Shown here in pieces: positions 21,594 through 29,064 of a stretch of DNA of 29,064 nucleotides. Positions within the stretch are counted from its first letter, which is position 1; every line of letters starts with the position of its first letter. The notes beneath the pieces are model-generated. The model had not been told where the DNA came from. It ran no database searches and saw only the letters and a program-made list of their open reading frames with translations. Made by a program: the position numbers and the translations under genes. Source of the DNA: Allobrachymonas sp. GTDB lineage: Bacteria; Pseudomonadota; Gammaproteobacteria; Burkholderiales; Burkholderiaceae_C. Location of the stretch: NCBI GenBank assembly GCA_030538335.1, contig JAUNUE010000002.1, positions 1-29,064 of the forward strand. The letters run 5' to 3'.

Positions 21594-22208
21594 TTAGAGC
21601 GCGCCTTTGGTGGAAGGGATGACGCCCGCGCTGCGCGGGTCGTGCTCAAGCGCCATGCGCAGCGCCCGGCCAAAGGCCTTGAATACGGTTTCGGCCTGGT
21701 GGTGAGCGTTGATGCCGCGCAGGTTGTCAACGTGCAGCGTAACGGCGGCGTGGTTGGCAAAGCCCTGGAAAAATTCCTGCACCAGTTGCACATCCAGCGC
21801 GCCAATCATCGGGCTGGTAAACGGCACCTCAAAGCTCAGGCCGGGGCGGCCCGAAAGGTCGATGACGACGCGGCTCAGGGCTTCGTCAAGTGGCACATAG
21901 GCATGGCCATAGCGGCGGATGCCGCGCTTGTCGCCCACGGCACGGGCAAACGCCTGCCCCAGCGTGATGCCGATGTCTTCGACCGTGTGGTGGCCATCGA
22001 TGTGCAGGTCGCCCTTGCATTGCACGCGCAGGTCGATCAGGCCGTGGCGGGCAATCTGTTCGAGCATGTGGTCAAAAAAGCCGATGCCCGAATGCAGCTC
22101 GGCCTGCCCGGTGCCGTCGAGGTTGACGGCTACAGCAATATCGGTTTCGGCCGTTGTGCGGGCCACTTCGGCCGTGCGCGGTGTGGGGGAAGAAGCAGAC
22201 GCGGTCAT
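21594..22208 (-). CDS. hisB: Imidazoleglycerol-phosphate dehydratase
   Basis: Sixth step of histidine synthesis: removes water from IGP with a di-manganese site. It has 204 residues, the monofunctional form without a HisB phosphatase domain. Metal-binding histidines are in FFDHMLEQIARHG (44-56) and DGHHTVEDIG (71-80), plus GHAYVPLDEA. Its first bases overlap the end of hisC by 4 bp (ATGA), a sign of translational coupling. The first 20 residues are Ala, Ser and Thr rich and not conserved, so a later start is possible, but no other ATG lies near. Confidence 0.97.
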   Translation of the reverse strand: MTASASSPTPRTAEVARTTAETDIAVAVNLDGTGQAELHSGIGFFDHMLEQIARHGLIDLRVQCKGDLHIDGHHTVEDIGITLGQAFARAVGDKRGIRRYGHAYVPLDEALSRVVIDLSGRPGLSFEVPFTSPMIGALDVQLVQEFFQGFANHAAVTLHVDNLRGINAHHQAETVFKAFGRALRMALEHDPRSAGVIPSTKGAL

Positions 22209-23365
22209 AGGGCAGATTTCAATGCGGCCAGCATGGCGGTGTTTTCGTCAGGGGTGCCCACGGTCAGCCGCAGACAATTGGCCAGCATGGGATGCATTGT
22301 AGAAACATTTTTGACCAGCACCCCTTGGGCGAGCATGGCGGCGTGCGCCTGTTCGGCCTGTTCTGATGCGCCGTTGCAACGCACCAGGATCATATTGCCC
22401 TGGCTGGGGTAGACCTTGAGCTGTGGGTGCTGCGCCAGGTCGGTTTCGATGCGGGCGCGTTCGGCGCGGATGGTGGTGGCCTGCTCGGCGAATGTGGCGG
22501 CGTGCTCCAGCGCAAACAGCGCGCATTCGGCATTGAGCACGCTCACGTTGTAGGGCGGGCGCACCTTGTCGATTTCATCGGCCAGCGCCTGGGTGGCAAA
22601 CAGATAACCCAGCCGCACGCCGGCCAGGCCGAGCTTGCTCATGGTACGCATCACCACCACATGGGCGTTGTCGGCCGGGTGTGCCTTGACCTGATCCAGC
22701 CAGGTGGCGCTGGAGAAGGGCTGGTAGGCTTCATCCACCACCGCCATGCCGCCGTTTTGCCCGACCGCAGCGATGATGCGTTGCATGCTCTCAGTGCGCC
22801 ATTGCGTGCCCGTGGGGTTGTTGGGGTAGGCCAGAAACACCAGCTCAGGCCGGTGCTGGGCAATGGCCTGCAGCATGGCATCTTCGTCCAACTGGAAGTC
22901 GTCTTTCAGCGGTACGCCCACAAACTGCAGCCCGAGCAGTTGGGCTGCCATCTGGTACATCACAAAGCTGGGCTGCGGCGCCAGGATGATCGACGGTGGT
23001 GCATTGCGCGGCTGGCCGTCGCGCGCCTGCTCGAGCATGAGTGCGGGCGCTGTTTTAAGCACCGCCGTGGCAAGCAGGGTGATGAGCTCGTCAGAACCAT
23101 TGCCCAGCACCACGCCGTAGCTGGCCGGTGCGCCGTAGTGGGTGGCTAACGCTTTTTTTAACGCTGTTGTTTGCTGACCCGGATAGCGGTTGATGGCGAC
23201 TTTCGCCAGGCGTTGCCCAAGCTCTTCTTGCAGCGCGTGTGGTAGCGGGAAGGGGTTTTCCATCGCATCAAGCTTGATGAGACCGGTGGTGGTTTTAGCC
23301 ACCGGGTAGGCGCGCATGGCACGCACATCGGCGCGGATGGCGGCGGGCAGGTCAGGGCTGGTCAT
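22205..23365 (-). CDS. hisC: Histidinol-phosphate aminotransferase
   Basis: PLP enzyme converting imidazole acetol phosphate to histidinol phosphate. It has 386 residues, a little longer than the common 350-370 because of an insert around 106-122 (rich in Ala, Arg, Asn). Fold type I markers are YPNNPTG (180-186), DEAY (211-214) and the PLP lysine K244 in MSKLGLAGVRLGYL. It starts 67 bp after dnaG ends and overlaps hisB by 4 bp. In Burkholderiales hisC usually follows hisG and hisD; neither is here, and dnaG is upstream instead. Confidence 0.95.
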   Translation of the reverse strand: MTSPDLPAAIRADVRAMRAYPVAKTTTGLIKLDAMENPFPLPHALQEELGQRLAKVAINRYPGQQTTALKKALATHYGAPASYGVVLGNGSDELITLLATAVLKTAPALMLEQARDGQPRNAPPSIILAPQPSFVMYQMAAQLLGLQFVGVPLKDDFQLDEDAMLQAIAQHRPELVFLAYPNNPTGTQWRTESMQRIIAAVGQNGGMAVVDEAYQPFSSATWLDQVKAHPADNAHVVVMRTMSKLGLAGVRLGYLFATQALADEIDKVRPPYNVSVLNAECALFALEHAATFAEQATTIRAERARIETDLAQHPQLKVYPSQGNMILVRCNGASEQAEQAHAAMLAQGVLVKNVSTMHPMLANCLRLTVGTPDENTAMLAALKSAL

Positions 23366-23432
23366 GGACTGGGGTTGTCAAACAGAAAAATCACTGGAAA
23401 CGACCATTGTCGCATGGGCGACTTACCGGTAC

Positions 23433-25364
23433 TTACGGTGCTTGCTGCCTGGTGGCTGCCTGCTGCACCTGCGCAATCTGCTGGCCCAGTTGCGTGGCCA
23501 GTGCCACATCATGCTGGGCATAGGCCATGGCCTGTTGTTGTTTTAGCTGTTGCAGGTGCAGCGCCTGCACGTTTTGCAAAAATTCACCAGGGTCAGGTTC
23601 GACCAGGCGGTGGTCCGATTGCATCAACCGTTCGGCCAGTTGCAGCACATCGGTATATTGCGGGTCTTGCAGCGCCACGCGCAGGGCGCTCCACGGTTGT
23701 GCGCCGTGGTGCAGGTATTGGCTTTCGATCCAGGCAAAGCAGGCGCCGTGCGGCGCGGGTTGTTGCAACAATACCTCTTGCGCGGCGTGCGAAAGGGCAT
23801 CCCACGCTTGCGTGTCGGCCAGCAGGTAGCGCAAGGCGTGGTCGGCCTGCGTGTGCAGCGCCATGCGGCTGCCGCGCTGCCGGGTGCGGGTGGCAGGAGC
23901 CGACCACGGTTGTTGCGAGGCGCGTTTGGTGTAGGGTGCGGGAACGTCATGCGCTGCCATCGGCGCATCAGCAGGCGCTGCATGTTCTGCACGCCGCTGT
24001 GGTGGGGGTGTGCTGCCGCCCCACAGCGTGAATAGTTCATCGGCAGCAAGCTGGATCAACCCCGCCAGTTCGCCCAGCAACTGGCGCTTGAACACGCCTT
24101 CGGGCAGCGCCTGCCACAGCGGCGCAGCTTGTGCGGCCAGCCGGGCGCGGCCTTCGGTGCTGGCGGTGTCGCAGTCTTCGCTGGCGGCTTCAATCAAAAA
24201 GCGGCTCAAGGGCAGTGCCTGCGCAACCTGTTCGGCAAAAGCGTCGTTGCCGTGGGCGCGGATGTAGCTGTCGGGGTCGTGCTCGGGCGGCAGGAACAGG
24301 AACTTGACGCTGCGCGTATCGGTAGCGTAAGGCAGGGCGGCCAGCAAAGCCTTGTGCGCGGCGCGGCGGCCTGCGGCATCGCCATCAAAACTGAACACCA
24401 CGCTGTCGGTCTGGCGGAACAGCTTGTGCACGTGCTCGGGCGTGCAGGCGGTGCCCAGCGTGGCCACCGCGTTGGCAAAACCCAGTTGGGCCAGCGCCAC
24501 CACGTCCATATAGCCTTCGGTAACGAGCGCAAAACCATGTTCGCGCAGGGCGCTGCGCGCTTCAAACAGGCCGTACAGTTCGTGCCCCTTGCTGAACAGC
24601 GGGGTTTCGGGCGAGTTGAGGTATTTGGGTTTTTCATCGCCCAGCACGCGCCCGCCAAACCCGATGCACACGCCTTTGGTATTGCGGATCGGAAACATGA
24701 TGCGGTCGCGGAAGCGGTCGTAGCGCCGGTCTTCGCGTTTTTCTTCCGGGTGTGCGTCGGGGGCTTCTTCATGATGCGGTGGTTGCGGCTCTTCGCTGTG
24801 GCGGATCACCAGCCCGCTTTCTTCGAGCAGCGGGTCGGTGTAATCGGCAAACACCGTGCTCAGGTGTCGCCAGCCTGCCGGGGCATAGCCCAGGCCGAAG
24901 CGGGCAGCAATGGCACCGCTCAGGCCACGTTTCTTCAGGTAATCAATCGCGCGTGGGCTGGTTTTGAGTTGCTTTTTGTAGTCAGCCGAAGCTTTTTCGA
25001 GCACATCGGCCAGCGTAGCCTGCTTCTGGCGCTGGGCGTCGGCCCGTGCCCGGTCTTGCGGGCTGCTGCGGTCGTCGGGCACCTGCATGCCGTGCTGCTG
25101 GGCCAGTTCCTGCACGGCATCGACAAAGCCCATGCCGTTGTGTTCCATCAAAAAATTAATGGCGTCGCCGTTTTTGCCGCAACCAAAGCAGTGGTAGAAC
25201 TGTTTGGAAGGGCTGACCGTGAAAGAGGGCGATTTTTCGCTGTGAAAAGGGCACAGCCCCGACAGGTTGGCCCCGGTTTTTTTTAACTGCACGTAGCGCC
25301 CCACCACATCGACCACATCGACGCGGGTCAGCAACTCCTGAATGAAACCGTGCGGGATGGCCAT
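23433..25364 (-). CDS. dnaG: DNA primase
   Basis: Makes RNA primers at replication forks. It has 643 residues from the ATG at 25364. The zinc ribbon has C38, H41, C59 and C62 (CPFH, CFGC); the polymerase core has RFRDRIMFPI (217-226), then TOPRIM with E283 in TEGYMD and D327/D329 in FDGDAAGR, and DPDSY (363-367). The C-terminal DnaB-binding part is less conserved and Gln-rich at the end. A His, Glu and Pro rich insert (about 190-213) sits between the zinc and core domains. The rpsU-dnaG-rpoD order is broken: phoX is upstream and hisC downstream. No Shine-Dalgarno precedes the start; the longer frame upstream reads through a terminator. Confidence 0.96.
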   Translation of the reverse strand: MAIPHGFIQELLTRVDVVDVVGRYVQLKKTGANLSGLCPFHSEKSPSFTVSPSKQFYHCFGCGKNGDAINFLMEHNGMGFVDAVQELAQQHGMQVPDDRSSPQDRARADAQRQKQATLADVLEKASADYKKQLKTSPRAIDYLKKRGLSGAIAARFGLGYAPAGWRHLSTVFADYTDPLLEESGLVIRHSEEPQPPHHEEAPDAHPEEKREDRRYDRFRDRIMFPIRNTKGVCIGFGGRVLGDEKPKYLNSPETPLFSKGHELYGLFEARSALREHGFALVTEGYMDVVALAQLGFANAVATLGTACTPEHVHKLFRQTDSVVFSFDGDAAGRRAAHKALLAALPYATDTRSVKFLFLPPEHDPDSYIRAHGNDAFAEQVAQALPLSRFLIEAASEDCDTASTEGRARLAAQAAPLWQALPEGVFKRQLLGELAGLIQLAADELFTLWGGSTPPPQRRAEHAAPADAPMAAHDVPAPYTKRASQQPWSAPATRTRQRGSRMALHTQADHALRYLLADTQAWDALSHAAQEVLLQQPAPHGACFAWIESQYLHHGAQPWSALRVALQDPQYTDVLQLAERLMQSDHRLVEPDPGEFLQNVQALHLQQLKQQQAMAYAQHDVALATQLGQQIAQVQQAATRQQAP

Positions 25365-25370
25365 GCGGCA

Positions 25371-25376
25371 ATTGTA
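25371..25376 (-). promoter_or_regulatory. Possible -10 box of dnaG, leaderless placement
   Basis: TACAAT (5 of 6 to the -10 consensus) lies 6 bases before the dnaG ATG on the minus strand, so transcription could begin at the start codon. No matching -35 is seen at 16-18 bp spacing, which weakens the call. The site must act within about 35 bp, because the phoX terminator ends immediately upstream. Confidence 0.3.
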
Positions 25377-25397
25377 GGTCTGCTGCCTTGCGGCCCA

Positions 25398-25429
25398 TAA
25401 AAAAAGCCCTTGTCCGAAGACAAGGGCTT
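25398..25429 (-). terminator. Strong intrinsic terminator of phoX with UUCG loop
   Basis: In minus-strand RNA, AAGCCCUUGUC pairs perfectly over 11 bp with GACAAGGGCUU (25404-25414 and 25419-25429 in plus coordinates) around a C(UUCG)G tetraloop, followed by seven or more Us. It begins 19 bp after the phoX stop codon. Confidence 0.92.
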
Positions 25430-25447
25430 CAAGAATGCCTTGCTTGA

Positions 25448-27367
25448 TTATTGGATGGCGGGCAGCGCGCCGTCCCTGGTGCCAAGATAACCCATGGCGG
25501 CTTTTTTCAGCCCGCCCCATTTCGATTTGAGAAGGGGTTCAATATCTTTCCAGTTGCGATCGCCCTTGCCAAATTCGCCGGGGTGCTGGAAGTTGCTCAT
25601 GATATAGCTGTGGCCGTTGCGCGTGGCAAACGACAGGCCGGTCGCCTCGGCGCCCATGGGCACCGACAGGATGCGCGAGAGCTTTTGCGTATCTATGTTG
25701 TAGGCCCACACGTAGTTGTTGTTGCGGCGGCTGGTGTCTTCGCCGATGAACAGCGTGCGCATGGCGTCGTTGTAGACGATGTTGTCGGGGCCGCAGATCT
25801 TGTCTTGCTCGCACTGGTTGCCGTCGTCGTCTTTCTTGCCGCCGTTCCAGCCGCCCATCAGTGCCGGAATGGAGCGCAGTGTGGTGCCCACGCGGCTGCT
25901 GGCAATGGCTGTGCCGCTGCTGTCTTTTTGCGCCGCAATGGCGTTCATTTCGAGAATGGCCCCGCCATCGTTGCGGGTCACGCGGATGTCGCCTTCTTTG
26001 TCGGTCATGCCAGCTTCCACACGCGAAATCACGATGTAGAACTTCTTGTCGCGCGTGTTGTAGGCGATGTATTCCATCTTGCTGAATTCGGTGGTGGCAC
26101 CGTGCATCGCGCCGTAACGGCGTGTTTCCAGGAAGGCCGCAGCCTGGCGGATTTGCTCGGCTGACATGCCCAGGCGGTTGCTGGTTTTCAGGCGCAGCCA
26201 TTCAAGGCCGTTGTAGGTGTCGACCTTTTTGTAGGTGGCGTCTTTGGGGTCTTCTTCGGCCACATCGAACATGTCGGCAAACTTGATGCCTTGGTCCACA
26301 TAGGTCTTGATTTGCGCGTTGGTGCCGTGGCCGAGCTTGATCCACTGCAGGGTGTAGTTGCCTGCGTGTTCGGCAGACGTTTGCGTGGCGCGTGCGGCAT
26401 ACACGGTACCTGCAGACAGGTCTTTGGCACGGTCGGCCACGAACATGAACAGGCCGGTGTTTTTGCCGTCGTCGCCGCCGATAAAGGTCTTGTTGTCATC
26501 CGCACCCATTTGCATTTCACGGGCGAAGCGGCCCGGTGCATAGTGCTTGACCACGCTGGCGGTGCCGTTGGCGTGCACCGTTACTTCAGGCACCAGGCCG
26601 TAGTGGTAGGGGTTGGCCTTGGTGTGGTCGCCAAAGTAGTACTGGCTGAAAGAGGGCATGTCGGTGGTGTCGTCGGTGCCTTTGGCCAGGTTGCCGCCGC
26701 CGTAGATTTTGGCGTCGGGTTCGTATTCTTCAGAGCCGACGTGGGTGTTCCAGCCCGACAGGGTCGAGCCGCAGTTGATCCACGAGCCATTCACGCCCGA
26801 AAAATCAATGTTCTGGTAGCTCACAGGCTGGAGCTTGCCGTTGGCCTTGTCCTGGTTGAGCAGCGTCAGGCTCATGCCCGCGGGCAGTTTGGACCAGAAC
26901 TCGCCCTTGCTCACGCCGTCGTTGGGCGGCAGGCTCTTGTATTCATATTGGTGCACCACGGCCAGCGGGTTGCCGGTGCCGGTGGCTTTGAGACCGGGAA
27001 TCTGCATCAGCGACGTGCCATCGGGTGCGTCGTAAGCCATTTGCCCGTCGTTGTCGGTAATGGGCTGGCCTTTGGCATCAAAAATGCCGCCCACCACGTT
27101 GTTGCCGACTTTGTCGCCTGTGGCAAAAAGCTGGTGGTATTGCAGCGCGTGTTCGCTGCTGCGGCCATTCTTGTGGCGCACCACCATTTTGGCGTCGGAA
27201 TAGGCGCTGGCTTTTTGCTCGGCCGTTGAGGGGGCAGCCATACCGACAAATTCCACCGAAGCGATGGCAGACGGCTGTTTGGCAGCAGGTGCTGCCAGCA
27301 CTGCGGTAGATGCGGAAATGGCACCCAGCGCAACGGCAATGTGGCGGGAGAGGAGGGAAAGTCGCAT
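25448..27367 (-). CDS. phoX: PhoX family alkaline phosphatase
   Basis: Periplasmic or exported phosphomonoesterase that frees phosphate from organic esters using Fe and Ca, not Zn. It has 639 residues of the DUF839/PhoX family. The metal-site region INCGSTLSGWNTHVGSEEYE (197-216) holds C199 and E213/E214; the beta-propeller repeats continue through ALMGGWNGGKKDDDG and the C-terminal NFQHPGEFGKGDRNW, all typical. The signal peptide (1 to about 25, cut near VLA-APA) lacks the twin-arginine pair usual for PhoX. AGGA precedes the ATG at 27367; a start at 27409 is less likely. A Pho box lies 50-83 bp upstream and a strong terminator follows, so it is probably a single gene induced by phosphate starvation. 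Confidence 0.93.
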   Translation of the reverse strand: MRLSLLSRHIAVALGAISASTAVLAAPAAKQPSAIASVEFVGMAAPSTAEQKASAYSDAKMVVRHKNGRSSEHALQYHQLFATGDKVGNNVVGGIFDAKGQPITDNDGQMAYDAPDGTSLMQIPGLKATGTGNPLAVVHQYEYKSLPPNDGVSKGEFWSKLPAGMSLTLLNQDKANGKLQPVSYQNIDFSGVNGSWINCGSTLSGWNTHVGSEEYEPDAKIYGGGNLAKGTDDTTDMPSFSQYYFGDHTKANPYHYGLVPEVTVHANGTASVVKHYAPGRFAREMQMGADDNKTFIGGDDGKNTGLFMFVADRAKDLSAGTVYAARATQTSAEHAGNYTLQWIKLGHGTNAQIKTYVDQGIKFADMFDVAEEDPKDATYKKVDTYNGLEWLRLKTSNRLGMSAEQIRQAAAFLETRRYGAMHGATTEFSKMEYIAYNTRDKKFYIVISRVEAGMTDKEGDIRVTRNDGGAILEMNAIAAQKDSSGTAIASSRVGTTLRSIPALMGGWNGGKKDDDGNQCEQDKICGPDNIVYNDAMRTLFIGEDTSRRNNNYVWAYNIDTQKLSRILSVPMGAEATGLSFATRNGHSYIMSNFQHPGEFGKGDRNWKDIEPLLKSKWGGLKKAAMGYLGTRDGALPAIQ

Positions 27368-27416
27368 GGTGGTTCCTGTAAGTAGAAAAGGAAGAGACAA
27401 ACGAAACAACTCGTAA

Positions 27417-27450
27417 AGAATACGAACAGGAAATGAAGGATTTGTGTCAG
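27417..27450 (-). promoter_or_regulatory. Pho box and -10 element of phoX
   Basis: Read on the minus strand, CTGACAC-AAAT-CCTTCAT (27450-27433) matches two direct CTGTCAT-like heptamers (5 of 7 each) with the 4-base AT-rich spacer typical of PhoB sites. TATTCT (27422-27417, 4 of 6 to -10) follows after exactly 10 bases, the usual distance at PhoB-activated promoters, where the box replaces the -35. It lies 50 to 83 bp before the phoX ATG. Confidence 0.65.
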
Positions 27451-27601
27451 CTTTGCGATGCGGCAGCCGAAAGACTAGTGACAGGCATCCATGGGTAGCG
27501 CGGGGCGATACTTCGCCTCACGCCTGCTTGTAAAAAGTAATGGTGCGATACATTGACCCCATGCAGGCAGGTCTTGAGGACACCATCAAAAAATTTGCAC
27601 C

Positions 27602-29064
27602 ATGAATCGGCAAACGTGTCTGGCATATCTGGAGCAGGCGCACGATGTGGATGTTGTCGTGCTGGGCGGCGGCATCAACGGTGCGTGCCTGTACGACCGG
27701 CTGTGCCGGCAAGGCTACCGCGTGGTCTTGCTGGATCGCAGCGATTTTGCTGCGGGAACCAGCCAGGCCTCGGGCATGATGGTTTGGGGTGGCCTGCTCT
27801 ATTTGAAAAACCTGCACCTGGCCTCGGTGTGGAGCCTGTCCCGCGAGCGCGACCGTTTGTTGGCCCAGCAGGCGCAATGGGTCAAACCCGCATCCATGCG
27901 CTACGTGTGTTCTCCTGGAGGGCGGGCGCAGGCCTTCATGCACTGTGGCCTGTGGCTGTACTGGCTGATGGGGGGCGGGCGCCGCCACACACCCCGGGCA
28001 GAGAGTCGCTTCAAGGAGCAGGCGCTGCTCCAACCCGGCCTGGCCACAGGCTCCTTGTTGTATGAGGAGGCCTTCCTTGAGCAGTCAGATGCGGGGTTCG
28101 TCATGCGCTGGCTGGCACCGCACCAAAGCCCAAGCCATATGGCATTGAATTACTGCGAAGCGCAATCGGCGGTGTATTGCGCGGCGGACAAACGCTGGCA
28201 CATGGATCTGCACGACCGGCTTTCGGGCCGCAGTTACCAGCTTCGGGCGGCAATGGTCGTCAATTGCACAGGTATATGGTCTGACCGCGTCAATGCCACG
28301 TTCGGTATCGAGTCGCCGTTTCGGCATGTGCTCAGCAAAGGGGTGTACCTGGGCTTGCCGCGCCATGCCGAGCACCAGAACTCCCTGTTCTTTGATATGG
28401 GCGAGCATGACGATGTCATCACCCATGTGCCTTGGGGACCCGTGGCCTTGTGGGGGCCGACGGAGACGGCAGTGGCGTCGGTGGAAGAAGGGCACACGGT
28501 TACCGATGACGATGTGGATTTTTTGCTGGAGCACTACGCACGCAGGTACCGGCAGCCCCTGTCGCGCCAGGACATTGTGTCGGTACGCTGCGGCATCCGC
28601 CCGCTGGTGGTGCACAAGGATGAGAAAACCGATGGCGTCTATCCACTGGACTTGTCACGGCGGCAGGAAATGGTGCGCGACCCGCACCGGCCCTGGATTT
28701 CCTGTTATGGCGGCAAGATGACCGATTGCATGGCCATGGCCCACAAGGTTGAAAAAATGCTGGCCCGATCGGTACAGGCCACCGGGCAAAAAAGCGCGCC
28801 AGCCCAAGTTCACACCAAGCCTGCTGAGCTGGTTGATTTTCCCGGCTTGGCGCAGCCTGTGGCTTCTGCAACATGGTGCGTGGAAAACACCATGTGCTGC
28901 ACGCTGGAAGACTACCTGCGGCGCAGAACCAATATTTCGCAATGGGTGCACCGGGCCGGTTTGGGCAAGGCAGATGTGCATGCGGCAGCCATCAAAAAAG
29001 CGGCGTTTGAACTGGCGCAAGGCGAGCAAACCCGTGCCGATGCCTGGTTCTCTGCCTATACGCG
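27602..29064 (+). CDS. GlpD-like FAD-dependent glycerol-3-phosphate dehydrogenase homologue, 3' end cut off
   Basis: A membrane-associated FAD oxidoreductase of the GlpD/DAO family; 487 residues are visible and the end lies past the window. FAD-binding VVVLGGGINGACLYDRL is at 18-34 (GGGING 22-27), CYGGKMTDCMAMA (about 368-380) matches the GlpD GGKLTT segment, and VRCGIRPLV matches GVRPL. The usual GlpD stretch (SSKLIHGGLRYLE) here reads ASGMMVWGGLLYLKN (56-70), so conserved residues have changed, and substrate specificity is uncertain. The ATG at 27602 is the first in the frame after a stop at 27575; no ribosome site lies close by, only GAGGA 20 bases upstream. It is divergent from phoX across 234 bp. 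GlpK, glpF and glpR are not visible. Confidence 0.82.
   Translation, partial: MNRQTCLAYLEQAHDVDVVVLGGGINGACLYDRLCRQGYRVVLLDRSDFAAGTSQASGMMVWGGLLYLKNLHLASVWSLSRERDRLLAQQAQWVKPASMRYVCSPGGRAQAFMHCGLWLYWLMGGGRRHTPRAESRFKEQALLQPGLATGSLLYEEAFLEQSDAGFVMRWLAPHQSPSHMALNYCEAQSAVYCAADKRWHMDLHDRLSGRSYQLRAAMVVNCTGIWSDRVNATFGIESPFRHVLSKGVYLGLPRHAEHQNSLFFDMGEHDDVITHVPWGPVALWGPTETAVASVEEGHTVTDDDVDFLLEHYARRYRQPLSRQDIVSVRCGIRPLVVHKDEKTDGVYPLDLSRRQEMVRDPHRPWISCYGGKMTDCMAMAHKVEKMLARSVQATGQKSAPAQVHTKPAELVDFPGLAQPVASATWCVENTMCCTLEDYLRRRTNISQWVHRAGLGKADVHAAAIKKAAFELAQGEQTRADAWFSAYT

Noticed and set aside
24129..25286. Plus-strand open frame of 385 codons opposite dnaG
   Set aside because: Composition is typical of an antisense shadow, and DnaG on the other strand is certain.
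1..29064. CRISPR array, tRNA, rRNA, prophage or defence island
   Set aside because: No regularly spaced direct repeats, no tRNA cloverleaf in any gap, and no integrase, transposase, nuclease or phage structural gene in the reading frames.

Overview
This window looks like a chromosomal core segment of a GC-rich betaproteobacterium of the order Burkholderiales, most likely near the family Comamonadaceae. The evidence is gene content and order: gltX/metZ/purF/cvpA/SPOR-protein/folC, smpB-divergent-ratA-rnfH, and trxB with ftsK-lolA. Methionine synthesis by MetZ (O-succinylhomoserine sulfhydrylase type) fits too. I see no rRNA, tRNA, transposase, integrase, phage gene or CRISPR array. Both ends cut through genes: gltX on the left and a GlpD-like FAD enzyme on the right.

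Layout. 1-6761, minus strand: folC, a SPOR-domain cell-envelope protein, cvpA, purF, metZ and gltX, read right to left. 6831-9756, plus strand: an ArsC/Spx-like protein, cardiolipin synthase (cls), thioredoxin 2 (trxC) and a YqaA-type membrane protein. 9793-10832, minus strand: a small lipoprotein and smpB. 10879-11665, plus strand: ratA and rnfH. 11784-13142, minus strand: an AhpD-like protein and trxB. 13363-18821, plus strand: a Crp/Fnr regulator, ftsK, lolA, dgkA and psd. 18818-19684, minus strand: a hexose-6-phosphate mutarotase. 19923-25364, minus strand: dnaG, hisC, hisB, hisH and hisA, read right to left. 25448-27367, minus strand: phoX behind a convincing Pho box. 27602 to the end, plus strand: a divergent GlpD-like dehydrogenase.

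How the genes work together. Three envelope and phospholipid steps are scattered here (cls; dgkA and psd; lolA). A thiol-redox theme recurs (trxC; trxB with an AhpD-like CxxC protein). The histidine block is partial: hisC, hisB, hisH and hisA are present, but hisG, hisD, hisF and hisI are not in the window. PhoX is probably a phosphate-starvation phosphatase under PhoB control.

The most unusual material lies between genes. There is a 40-bp, one-mismatch inverted repeat around an AT-rich core between hisH and hisA, a nested inverted-repeat element between ftsK and lolA, a run of three hairpins between metZ and gltX, and two copies of a REP-like sequence. A palindrome abuts the ratA start codon, and several starts lack a Shine-Dalgarno but have a -10-like box placed for leaderless transcription. 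I did not find a gene cluster that I would call a new system; the coding content is largely familiar housekeeping.
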